Positions 1 through 5,823 of a stretch of 6,974 nt of DNA are shown here, piece after piece. The notes under the pieces are model-generated. The model saw nothing but the letters and a program-made list of their open reading frames with translations, made no database searches and was not told the origin of the DNA. Position numbers and translations under genes: made by a program. Source of the stretch: an uncultured Planctomycetaceae bacterium (GTDB taxonomy: Bacteria > Planctomycetota > Planctomycetia > Pirellulales > JACPPG01); assembly GCA_945957305.1 (NCBI GenBank), contig CAMFLN010000150.1:1-6974 (forward strand). The letters are read 5' to 3'. How positions within the stretch are numbered: position 1 is the stretch's first letter; the number at the start of each line of letters is the position of its first letter.

Positions 1-739
1 GCCCACGAATGATTGATAACGCGGCCTCCATGCGTTCGAGGAAGCGTATTTCGACGACCCGATTCCGGCGAATTCGCCGGTAGACGTCGTCGATGGGCCC
101 GTGCATGAGCAGTTGACCACGTTCGATGATGCCGATGGAAGTACAGCAATCGGCCAACTCGGTGAGGATATGGCTGGAAATCAGGATGGTTTTTCCCATG
201 CGGCGCAATTCGCGCAACAATGCCTTGACCTCGAGTCGCGCGCGGGGGTCGAGCCCACTGGACGGTTCGTCGAGAATCAGCACCGGAGGATCGTGCACCA
301 AGGTCTTGGCCAGGCACAGGCGTTGCTTCATGCCGCGTGACAAGCCGTTGACGAAATCGTCCCGTTTGTGTGTCAGGTCCAGGAGTTCCAGCACGTCGCT
401 GATCACCTGTCGCCGCCGCGAGCGCGGCAGTTGGTAGGCCACGGCAAAGAAATCGAGGAACTCCCAAACCTTCATGCCGTCGTACACGCCGAAATTATCC
501 GGCATGTAACCGACGCTGCGGCGCACGCCGAGCGGATCGCGCGTAACGCTGTGCCCATTAACGATCCCTTCGCCATGCGTGGCATTGAGCAGCGTCGCCA
601 GAAAGCGGATGGTTGTGCTTTTTCCGGCGCCGTTGGGCCCGATGAATCCGAACAGTTCACCGGCGGGAATGGTGAGGTTCAGTGATTCGACGGCCACGTA
701 GTCGCCGTAGGTCTTGCCGAAATCAATAAGCTCGATCAT
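1..739 (-). CDS. ABC transporter ATP-binding protein (ABC-2 exporter type), 3' end cut by window edge
   Basis: Cytoplasmic ATPase subunit that would power an ABC transporter, probably an ABC-2-type exporter. The 246 visible residues begin MIELIDFGKTYGDYVAVESL. Walker A is GPNGAGKST (34-42), the signature is LSRGMKQR (133-140), Walker B is VLILDEPSSGLDP (153-165), and the switch histidine is in SSH (188-190). The Q-loop position reads GYMPDNFGVYDGM (77-89), so Asp81 stands where most ABC ATPases have Gln; many ABC-2 ATPases have Glu here. The nucleotide-binding domain is essentially complete, and only the C-terminal tail is missing. The start fits the usual beginning of this family, although the upstream mRNA has no good Shine-Dalgarno sequence near the ATG. 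The gene lies 59 bp downstream of the 858-residue membrane protein gene on the same strand, which suggests co-transcription. The permease is probably beyond the left edge. The substrate is unknown. Confidence 0.95.
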   Translation of the reverse strand, partial: MIELIDFGKTYGDYVAVESLNLTIPAGELFGFIGPNGAGKSTTIRFLATLLNATHGEGIVNGHSVTRDPLGVRRSVGYMPDNFGVYDGMKVWEFLDFFAVAYQLPRSRRRQVISDVLELLDLTHKRDDFVNGLSRGMKQRLCLAKTLVHDPPVLILDEPSSGLDPRARLEVKALLRELRRMGKTILISSHILTELADCCTSIGIIERGQLLMHGPIDDVYRRIRRNRVVEIRFLERMEAALSIIRG

Positions 740-772
740 GAATGCGCAAGACCCCCGAACAAAGGTTGATTA

Positions 773-790
773 CCGCAGCATGTGCTGCGG
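773..790 (-). repeat. Intercistronic hairpin between the 858-residue gene and the ABC ATPase gene
   Basis: An 18-bp dyad, CCGCAGCA-TG-TGCTGCGG on the plus strand, folds in mRNA as a 7-bp GC-rich stem with a 4-nt loop. It starts 8 bp after the TAG stop of the 858-residue gene and ends 33 bp before the ATPase ATG. No U-tract follows on the minus-strand transcript (it continues TAATCAACC), so it is not a typical intrinsic terminator. It may stabilise the 3' end of the upstream message or set the expression ratio of the two genes. The symmetry is seen directly; the role is inferred. Confidence 0.5.
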
Positions 791-798
791 CGCCGTGG

Positions 799-3375
799 CT
801 ACGGTTCATTCTCGGCTGGTGTCGGCGGCGAGTCGATGCCCTGGAGATCATCTTGCACGGCCTTGGCGACCTGGGCACGTGAATTGAAGTCGATCTCGAC
901 GGGACGCACGGGACCGAAGTGCAAGTGCGCGACGATCATCGTGGCATGCCTTGCTTCGGTTGCAGCCGGGGTTACCGAAAGTCCGGGAAAGGGCTCGTCG
1001 GTCCAGGCCACAAGGCGTATCTCGCGTGCAGGGTTTTCGTGTTTCGCCAGTCGGAGCAGGTTGTGCAACGACAATGAGTCCGCGGCGTCGTCGGGTGAGG
1101 AGGCAGGAAGGCTCGCCGACGGTTGAGCCTCGTTCGTTGTGCCGTTGGATTCGAAGGAAAACTGAACTTCGGCGTCCGGAGGAAGCGTTCCTAGATTCAC
1201 CTCCTTCGATGCGCTGACGATCATGGCATTGCGCAAGTGCAGTCCGGTTTCATTGAGAATCTTATAGGAATTCGATTGGTCCCCGCGAGCGAAGCGAACA
1301 GCACCCGACAGTGCCACCATCTCTTCGCTGTGCAACATCCCGGTCGCATTCGAAGGAACAGAGAGGTTCATCAGCTGAATTGGCGGAATTTCCGCCGTAC
1401 CGGTCGCGGCCGGTTCTTGGCGAAAGGTCACCAGTCCCCGACTCTGCTGTGATGATATCCCGCTGCCCGAGGCAAAAGGCAGAACCACGGCCGTAGGATT
1501 GTCGAAGGCCAAAGAGTAGTCGGTGGCGAGCGAGGTATAGAGCAATCCATAGCGTGTCAGATGTCCCCGCGGGTAACCGGCATGGATTTCGAGGACGGAA
1601 ATATCGGTGGCCGAGCGATCAAAGCCGATATTGAGCTGGGCGAGGCGCACGACGGCCACGGCAAATGTTCCGGCGATGAACGGCGCGGCGAGCCACGCTA
1701 TCTCGACGCGGCCCAGCCAGCGAAATAAAAGCCAGTTCAAGGGAACCAGGACCAGGGCGTAGATTCCCAGCATCTTCAGGACAAAGCTGGCGTGCGGAAC
1801 TTCGATCCGCGCGGCTTCTTTCAGCGAATCACGTGCAGCTTTCGAGGCAAGACTCTGATCGTCCCAGGCAGCAACGCCCGCATCGACCGATTGACGATCC
1901 GCCGGATCGGGCGGGCTGGTGACGTTCACACCGCTCGTGGCGCTCACGCGGCTGGGGAGCCCCTTCACCCACGGCATCTGGTCCGCCGCTGGGGGAGAGA
2001 TCGCAGCGCGGCCGGCATCACGCGTGAAGATGCGGACCTGCGAGATACGAGCCGAGTCCTCCAGCACTCCGTCGGCCCAGGAAACGCCAATCCGATCTTC
2101 GTAACCATTGACGAAGCGGCGAGGCGGACGGCGCAACAAAACGGCATTGAAGAGTCCGTCATAGCCAGGCCAGTCCACCAACTCGCGCTGTGTCAGCCGA
2201 AAGGCGGTCACCACAGCACGACCACGTCCGATCTGGCGTTCAGCGATCAAAGCGTCCTGGCCGGGCGCCTGGGCAAGCACATGGGCGTCACGTCCTTGCA
2301 GGTCCAGGTGCTGTCCAGTCCAGGAGTGCGCGACGCGAAGCTTGCGCGAGAGGTCGGGAGAAAGTTGTCCCAAGGATTGCAGCGTTTCCTCATTCAGATC
2401 CCAATTCGCGCCGGGAGCGGCCGGAAGCCAAGGGTCGAGAAAACTGCCTCGCAGCAGGTCCAGCGAGTCTGGGCCGCTGACGATCAATTGGCCTCCCCAG
2501 TGCAACCAGTCGACAAACGCCTCTTGTTGTTCACTGTTCAGCAGCCGCGGGTCCAAACTGTCCCACAACACAACGGCCGTATTCGTCCAGTACAGCGCGC
2601 GGTTCGGTACCGGTACCGTTGTCGTGATCGCCGGTAGCAACACACGGTAATGCGCCTGCAGTCCACGATCGTTGAGACTGCCCCGAGGCGCCCAGAGAGA
2701 ATCGAGGGTGTGTAGAAAACGATAATCGTCAGGTGACTGTACCAGCGCCACGAAAAAAAACTGATCGCCGGGAACAAATGTTAAAAGTTCGCGGGCGGTC
2801 CAGGCTTCGCGGCCGGACGGAGATTGCAAACGCAGCGCGATCTGGCGTTCGCGACTATCGACAGGGGTGAAAACTGCAATGTCGAGCAGTTTTTTTTGCA
2901 TCTTCGCCAGCAGGGCCGGGCGACTTGAGCGGAGGCCAAATGGCAGATCGTCCAGCATCACCGCCCCGCCAAGCGGCGTGACCATTTCCGTCGCCAGGTC
3001 ACCGCGAAAATCGGCGAAATTCGCACGGCACTCGGCCGAGGCCAGCGTCCAGTGGCCGGGCTTGATCCCCGATTCGATGCGATCCGTCTCACTGGGGCGA
3101 AGTGAAAAAGGGCCGAATGTGAAAGGATCGATGGGCCGCTGCAGTTTGCTGTTTTCGTCCCGCGCGGCCTGCGATGCTTGCCGCGCCGCGTTGGTATCAT
3201 TCTGCGTGAATCTTCGCCAGGTGAGGGTCGCCAGTGCGGCGAGCACCAGAAATGCCAAGACCCAGGATGACCGCTTTCGCAGCAGACCGTGACGCGGTCG
3301 GGCCTCGTCAGAGGCGCGGACTGTACCAGAATCGTCCGGCGCGGGCCGCTCGTCGGAGTGGGTAGACTCTGTCAT
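799..3375 (-). CDS. Uncharacterised 858-residue membrane-anchored protein linked to an ABC ATPase
   Basis: I do not recognise a named family. The N-terminus is hydrophilic and ends in a basic patch (RPRHGLLRKRSS, 27-37). Membrane segments are visible at about 38-53, 532-552 and 558-578, with a short basic loop (FRWLGR) between the last two. By the positive-inside rule this puts the N-terminus in the cytoplasm and both large domains (54-530 and 580-858) outside it. Residues 260-317 (ALYWTNTAVVLWDSLDPRL, then QQEAFVDWLHWGGQLIVSG) and IAERQIGRGRAVVTAFRL (377-394) resemble the class I amidotransferase-like/GldG-type fold seen in ABC-associated proteins; no catalytic Cys is obvious there. The C-terminal domain looks like a beta-rich accessory domain and contains RLVAWTDEPFPGLSV (787-801). 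The ATG is forced: an in-frame TAG lies 9 nt upstream. No Shine-Dalgarno sequence is visible. The stop is TAG. Two 8-nt homopolymers interrupt the gene (A8 codons 160-162, T8 codons 205-208). It probably works with the downstream ABC ATPase as a transporter accessory subunit; this is inferred from context only. Confidence 0.93.
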   Translation of the reverse strand: MTESTHSDERPAPDDSGTVRASDEARPRHGLLRKRSSWVLAFLVLAALATLTWRRFTQNDTNAARQASQAARDENSKLQRPIDPFTFGPFSLRPSETDRIESGIKPGHWTLASAECRANFADFRGDLATEMVTPLGGAVMLDDLPFGLRSSRPALLAKMQKKLLDIAVFTPVDSRERQIALRLQSPSGREAWTARELLTFVPGDQFFFVALVQSPDDYRFLHTLDSLWAPRGSLNDRGLQAHYRVLLPAITTTVPVPNRALYWTNTAVVLWDSLDPRLLNSEQQEAFVDWLHWGGQLIVSGPDSLDLLRGSFLDPWLPAAPGANWDLNEETLQSLGQLSPDLSRKLRVAHSWTGQHLDLQGRDAHVLAQAPGQDALIAERQIGRGRAVVTAFRLTQRELVDWPGYDGLFNAVLLRRPPRRFVNGYEDRIGVSWADGVLEDSARISQVRIFTRDAGRAAISPPAADQMPWVKGLPSRVSATSGVNVTSPPDPADRQSVDAGVAAWDDQSLASKAARDSLKEAARIEVPHASFVLKMLGIYALVLVPLNWLLFRWLGRVEIAWLAAPFIAGTFAVAVVRLAQLNIGFDRSATDISVLEIHAGYPRGHLTRYGLLYTSLATDYSLAFDNPTAVVLPFASGSGISSQQSRGLVTFRQEPAATGTAEIPPIQLMNLSVPSNATGMLHSEEMVALSGAVRFARGDQSNSYKILNETGLHLRNAMIVSASKEVNLGTLPPDAEVQFSFESNGTTNEAQPSASLPASSPDDAADSLSLHNLLRLAKHENPAREIRLVAWTDEPFPGLSVTPAATEARHATMIVAHLHFGPVRPVEIDFNSRAQVAKAVQDDLQGIDSPPTPAENEP

Positions 3376-3501
3376 GAATGGCTAACCACGCGGGCGACGG
3401 GCGAAGCGGAGGGACGGAGACTCCTCCCCTTAAGTTTAAAGGGGGCCGAAATCCTGGGAAAGAGTCCACGTGCCGTGCTGCGTTTTTGACGCCGGCGTTT
3501 C
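3376..3501. other. Intergenic gap between mocA-like gene and the 858-residue gene, with a weak hairpin
   Basis: This 126-bp spacer follows the TGA of the nucleotidyltransferase gene. It contains an inverted repeat CCCCTT (3426-3431)/AAGGGG (3439-3444) with a 7-nt AT-rich loop, and a 10-bp palindrome ACGCCGGCGT (3489-3498). Neither is followed by a T-run on the minus-strand transcript, so I cannot call a terminator. A promoter for the 858-residue gene would be expected here if it is a separate unit, but I see no convincing -35/-10 pair. Whether the two genes are co-transcribed is unresolved. Confidence 0.35.
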
Positions 3502-4152
3502 TCAGTCGCGCACGTCCGCGGCCGGTGAACCGGGTTGCAGCCGCGCGTAGTCGCTGGGGGTATCCACATCATGGAAGGCCGCAAGGTCGCGCCAGGGAAC
3601 TTCGCGCACCGTGTGCCGCTCGACCAAGGCGTTAAGACCTTGGTCCGCGGTTAATCCCTCCACTTCGCTGGCTAATTTCCACGGGAACAAGACCGGATGC
3701 CCCTGTTTTCCGCCGCAGACGGGCGCGACGATCTGCCGCTCGGCGGCAGTTTCATCCGCCTCGATCACGGCATCGATCAATTCGGCGGTTAGCAGTGGCA
3801 TATCGGCCGGTGCCAGCAACCAGGCATCGCTGGTCTGCGGTCGCAAGTGGTTCGCGATCCAGGCCAGCGCATGACCGACACTGGCCTTCATGTCGCGAGG
3901 CGGAACGGCGGGCACCACGACCTGCGCTCCCGCTCGCCGCGCTACGTCGGCAAGCAGTTCATCCATCGGATGGACGACCATCACGATATGCGCAACGCGA
4001 CTGGCCACCCACTGTGACAACACATGCTCGATGATCGTGCTGGTTTGCCACGACAGCAGCAATTTGGGACGTCCCATGCGTTCGCTTCGTCCTGCGGCTG
4101 GGACGACGGCGAAGTAGCGAGACACGGCGGCGCGATGCGCAGAATTAGCCAT
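3502..4152 (-). CDS. mocA: MobA/MocA-like nucleotidyltransferase (molybdenum cofactor cytidylyl- or guanylyltransferase)
   Basis: A 216-residue NTP-transferase-like protein that would transfer CMP or GMP from the nucleotide triphosphate to molybdopterin, making the dinucleotide cofactor in the cytoplasm. The nucleotide-binding loop is AAGRSERMGRPK (19-30). MKASVGHALAW (88-98) matches the following conserved block. LAPADMPLL (113-121) carries the likely metal-binding Asp117. GHPVLFP (151-157) and DVDTPSDY (195-202) are the C-terminal motifs shared by MobA/MocA-type enzymes. Length is about normal for MocA (around 190-200) plus a short tail. It lies 74 bp downstream of the xdhC-family gene; that pairing favours MocA, the cytidylyltransferase serving xanthine-dehydrogenase-type enzymes, over MobA. 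The ATG is preceded by about 10 residues before the first strand, so the start fits. No strong Shine-Dalgarno sequence is present; the only G-rich candidate (GGGTG) sits inside a small hairpin. CTP versus GTP specificity cannot be settled by eye. Confidence 0.9.
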   Translation of the reverse strand: MANSAHRAAVSRYFAVVPAAGRSERMGRPKLLLSWQTSTIIEHVLSQWVASRVAHIVMVVHPMDELLADVARRAGAQVVVPAVPPRDMKASVGHALAWIANHLRPQTSDAWLLAPADMPLLTAELIDAVIEADETAAERQIVAPVCGGKQGHPVLFPWKLASEVEGLTADQGLNALVERHTVREVPWRDLAAFHDVDTPSDYARLQPGSPAADVRD

Positions 4153-4158
4153 AAAGGA

Positions 4159-4171
4159 ACACCCGCGGTGT
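4159..4171 (-). repeat. Small hairpin just upstream of the mocA-like start codon
   Basis: ACACC (4159-4163) and GGTGT (4167-4171) form a 5-bp stem with a 3-nt loop, spanning -19 to -7 relative to the ATG at 4152 on the minus-strand mRNA. It covers GGGTG, the only purine-rich candidate for a ribosome-binding site. It is short enough to be chance. Confidence 0.25.
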
Positions 4172-4226
4172 GTAACCTGATGCGGATTCCAGTAACAACG
4201 AGCTAACGATTAACAGAACGCGTGGA

Positions 4227-5306
4227 TCAATTGTCGCAGGCATAAAATGCCGCGGGACGTCCGGGGACCTGGCCACCGCAATTACGATGAGCCACAAGTT
4301 CAGCCAAGATGCTGACGGCGATCTCGGGCACAGTTTGCGAGCCGATGTCGATGCCGACCGGCGCGAAAACTTTGGCCAGCGAATCAGGGGAGATACCCTG
4401 CGCTTCGAGATCGTCGAAGATCAGGCGAATCTTTCGCCGGCTACCAATCATGCCCACATAACAAGCGCCGCGGTCCACCAGGTGATACAACGCCTCTTCA
4501 TCGTGATTATGTCCACGCGTAACGATGAGAGCGTACGTATCAGGAGTGATTTCCAATTGCGCCAAAGTTGCGCCCACGTCCCCGTGAATGAGACGTTGAG
4601 CCTGAGGAAAGCGTGCGCGGTCCACGAATTCAGCACGATCGTCGACCACCCACACGTCGAAATCGAGTTCCGCTGCCAAACTGCCGACCGCCTGTCCCAC
4701 GTGTCCGCCCCCGACGATCAAGAGTCGAGATCGCGCCCGATGCGGCAGGTAGGCCACACCAGCGATCGCCTGAGGACGCGATTTCGACCGGGCTTCGGCC
4801 TGTCCCTCGCAGATCAACGCCGGCAGCCTGGACTCCGCAGAATGGCTCGCCAGCAATTCTCCGCCCAGGTCCAGCAAGTAGCTGGAAGGAGCGGAAAGGC
4901 CGCTCTTTTCGGCGTCGAACACGATCGCCTCGAGACAGCCTGTGCCGGTTTCCAACTGCTCTGCCAGCCGCTGGTAGTAACTGGCCTGAGCGATTGCCGT
5001 GAGTGGCTCGATCAACACCAGCATGCGGCCCCCGCAGATCAGCCCATCATCCCAACCGTAGTCATTATCGAGTTGGAACGCGCACAGTTCCGGCTGATTG
5101 CGATCAAAGACGGCCAGGGCCCGCCGCTTAACCTCCGCTTCGACGCAGCCACCGCCGAGAGTGCCGGCCTGCGAGCCGTCGGCAAAAACCAGCATCACGG
5201 CTCCCGCCTTCTGCGGAGTCGATCCACGCGTCTCAACCTGGCGACAAAATGTCACTTGGCGACCTGACGCCAGGCTTGCGAAGAGTCGGTTTAATAGGTC
5301 ACGCAT
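4227..5306 (-). CDS. xdhC: XdhC/CoxI-family molybdoenzyme maturation protein
   Basis: A cytoplasmic protein of the XdhC/CoxI family. In characterised members (Rhodobacter XdhC) it binds molybdenum cofactor, promotes its sulfuration and inserts it into xanthine-dehydrogenase-type enzymes. The N-terminal XdhC/CoxI domain shows ETRGSTPQKAGAVMLV (25-40), GTLGGGCVEAEV (48-59) and the conserved CGG in LICGGRMLVLIEP (89-101). The C-terminal Rossmann domain shows GGGHVGQAVG (199-208), an acidic VVDDRAEF (220-227), TRGHNHDEEAL (263-273), YVGMIGSRRK (283-292) and PVGIDIGSQTVPEIAVSI (316-333). At 359 residues it is a full-length two-domain member. The start MRDLLNRLFASLASG matches how family members begin. 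It is followed after 74 bp by the mocA-like gene, with which it probably forms one unit. Its start codon sits inside a large dyad (5279-5321), so translation may be structurally controlled. No molybdoenzyme subunit is encoded in the window, so its client is unknown. Confidence 0.95.
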   Translation of the reverse strand: MRDLLNRLFASLASGRQVTFCRQVETRGSTPQKAGAVMLVFADGSQAGTLGGGCVEAEVKRRALAVFDRNQPELCAFQLDNDYGWDDGLICGGRMLVLIEPLTAIAQASYYQRLAEQLETGTGCLEAIVFDAEKSGLSAPSSYLLDLGGELLASHSAESRLPALICEGQAEARSKSRPQAIAGVAYLPHRARSRLLIVGGGHVGQAVGSLAAELDFDVWVVDDRAEFVDRARFPQAQRLIHGDVGATLAQLEITPDTYALIVTRGHNHDEEALYHLVDRGACYVGMIGSRRKIRLIFDDLEAQGISPDSLAKVFAPVGIDIGSQTVPEIAVSILAELVAHRNCGGQVPGRPAAFYACDN

Positions 5307-5321
5307 TAAAGAGACTCTTCG
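5279..5321 (-). promoter_or_regulatory. 43-bp centred dyad enclosing the xdhC start codon (mRNA hairpin or operator)
   Basis: The outer arms CGAAGAGTC (5279-5287) and GACTCTTCG (5313-5321) are perfect 9-bp complements. The inner arms TTTAAT (5290-5295) and ATTAAA (5305-5310) are perfect 6-bp complements. Both pairs share the same centre at 5300, separated by a symmetric 2x2 internal loop and leaving a 9-nt terminal loop (5296-5304). The xdhC ATG (5306-5304) has its A and U in the inner stem and its G in the loop. The only weak ribosome-binding-like purine stretch (GAAGAG, 8 nt before the ATG) lies in the outer stem. The downstream arm encodes about codons 4-9. In mRNA this could occlude initiation; in DNA it could be a dimer-binding operator. 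The symmetry is seen directly; the function is inferred. Confidence 0.6.
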
Positions 5322-5389
5322 GGATACCGAATAACCCTTGGCTCATGCTTGTTATCGGCGCCTGCGGCACTTGAGTTTCAATTCAAGCT

Positions 5390-5408
5390 TATCCCCGCCG
5401 CAGGGATA
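5390..5408 (-). repeat. Hairpin downstream of the ABM gene
   Basis: TATCCC (5390-5395) and GGGATA (5403-5408) form a 6-bp stem with a 7-nt loop, about 35 bp after the stop of the ABM-type gene on the minus strand. No T-run follows it, so a terminator role is doubtful. The rest of the 136-bp gap (5307-5442) also holds a short inverted repeat CTTGA-N8-TCAAG (5370-5387) and presumably the xdhC promoter, which I cannot place with confidence. Confidence 0.3.
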
Positions 5409-5442
5409 GAACAACTGTTTGCAATACCTGGCCGCCACGGGA

Positions 5443-5751
5443 TCAAGCTGGCTCTAAAACGAGCAGTTGCGTGTCGGTGACCAGATTTTTCACCTTCTCG
5501 CGATACGCCTGCATATGCGGCGCAACCAGATGGGCACGCAGAGCGTCGAGACCGCTCCATTGCTCGACCACGACGACAACGTCAGGCCGGACCGGCTTTT
5601 GAATCGGTATGCCGCTGGCGATATCGACGGCTGGCCCGTAATCCATACATCCGACCTCGGCTTTCACGAGCGGAACGAGCGCATGGAAATGTTTGAGGAA
5701 TTCCGCTCTTTTTCCGGCGGCTAAAGTGATGGTGGCAATGACATGAATCAA
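5443..5751 (-). CDS. Antibiotic-biosynthesis-monooxygenase (ABM) domain protein, quinol monooxygenase-like
   Basis: A small ABM-fold (dimeric alpha/beta ferredoxin-like) protein, related by eye to YgiN-type putative quinol monooxygenases. These proteins act in the cytoplasm on quinols or other aromatics, often without a cofactor. With the proposed start it has 102 residues, the normal single-domain length, and begins MIHVIATITLAAGKR, matching the first beta strand of the family. Other typical elements are EVGCMDYGPAVD (about residues 32-43), VVVVVEQWSGLDALRAHL (58-75) and the APHMQAYREKV helix (77-87). A GTG at 5766 would add five residues (MRVEL). I prefer TTG at 5751 because GAGGG lies 8 nt before it and because the N-terminus then matches the family. 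It lies 72 bp downstream of the FKBP gene on the same strand. The substrate cannot be told. Confidence 0.88.
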   Translation of the reverse strand: MIHVIATITLAAGKRAEFLKHFHALVPLVKAEVGCMDYGPAVDIASGIPIQKPVRPDVVVVVEQWSGLDALRAHLVAPHMQAYREKVKNLVTDTQLLVLEPA

Positions 5752-5759
5752 GAGTTCAA

Positions 5760-5764
5760 CCCTC
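5760..5764 (-). promoter_or_regulatory. Shine-Dalgarno site that places the ABM gene start at TTG 5751
   Basis: On the minus-strand mRNA the sequence reads GAGGG followed by 8 nt (TTGAACTC) and then TTG ATT CAT GTC. This is optimal spacing for the TTG at 5751. The alternative GTG at 5766 would place this site inside the gene. Confidence 0.6.
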
Positions 5765-5823
5765 ACGGCTTGCGTTCACGGATACCTGAACAAAGAATCG
5801 CGCTAAGTTCTCTCGGCGTGACA

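Noticed and set aside
2606..2619. 14-bp perfect palindrome CGGTACCGGTACCG
   Set aside because: It lies inside the 858-residue gene and is explained by a Val-Pro-Val-Pro codon repeat; no sign of a regulatory site.
1792..2637. 281-codon open frame on the plus strand
   Set aside because: It lies entirely opposite the 858-residue gene, has an Arg/Gln/Pro-rich composition typical of antisense frames in GC-rich genes, and shows no domain or ribosome-binding site.
3426..3444. CCCCTT/AAGGGG hairpin considered as an intrinsic terminator after the mocA-like gene
   Set aside because: The minus-strand transcript continues AGGAGTCTCC after the stem rather than a U-run, and the stem is only 6 bp.
4287..5267. 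326-codon open frame on the plus strand
   Set aside because: It is the antisense shadow of the xdhC gene, whose motifs are unmistakable on the minus strand. The plus-strand translation is low-complexity and matches nothing I recognise.
5774..5791. Inverted repeat GTTCA-N8-TGAAC between the FKBP and ABM genes, considered as an operator
   Set aside because: Only 5-bp arms, with no extension and no promoter elements nearby; consistent with chance.
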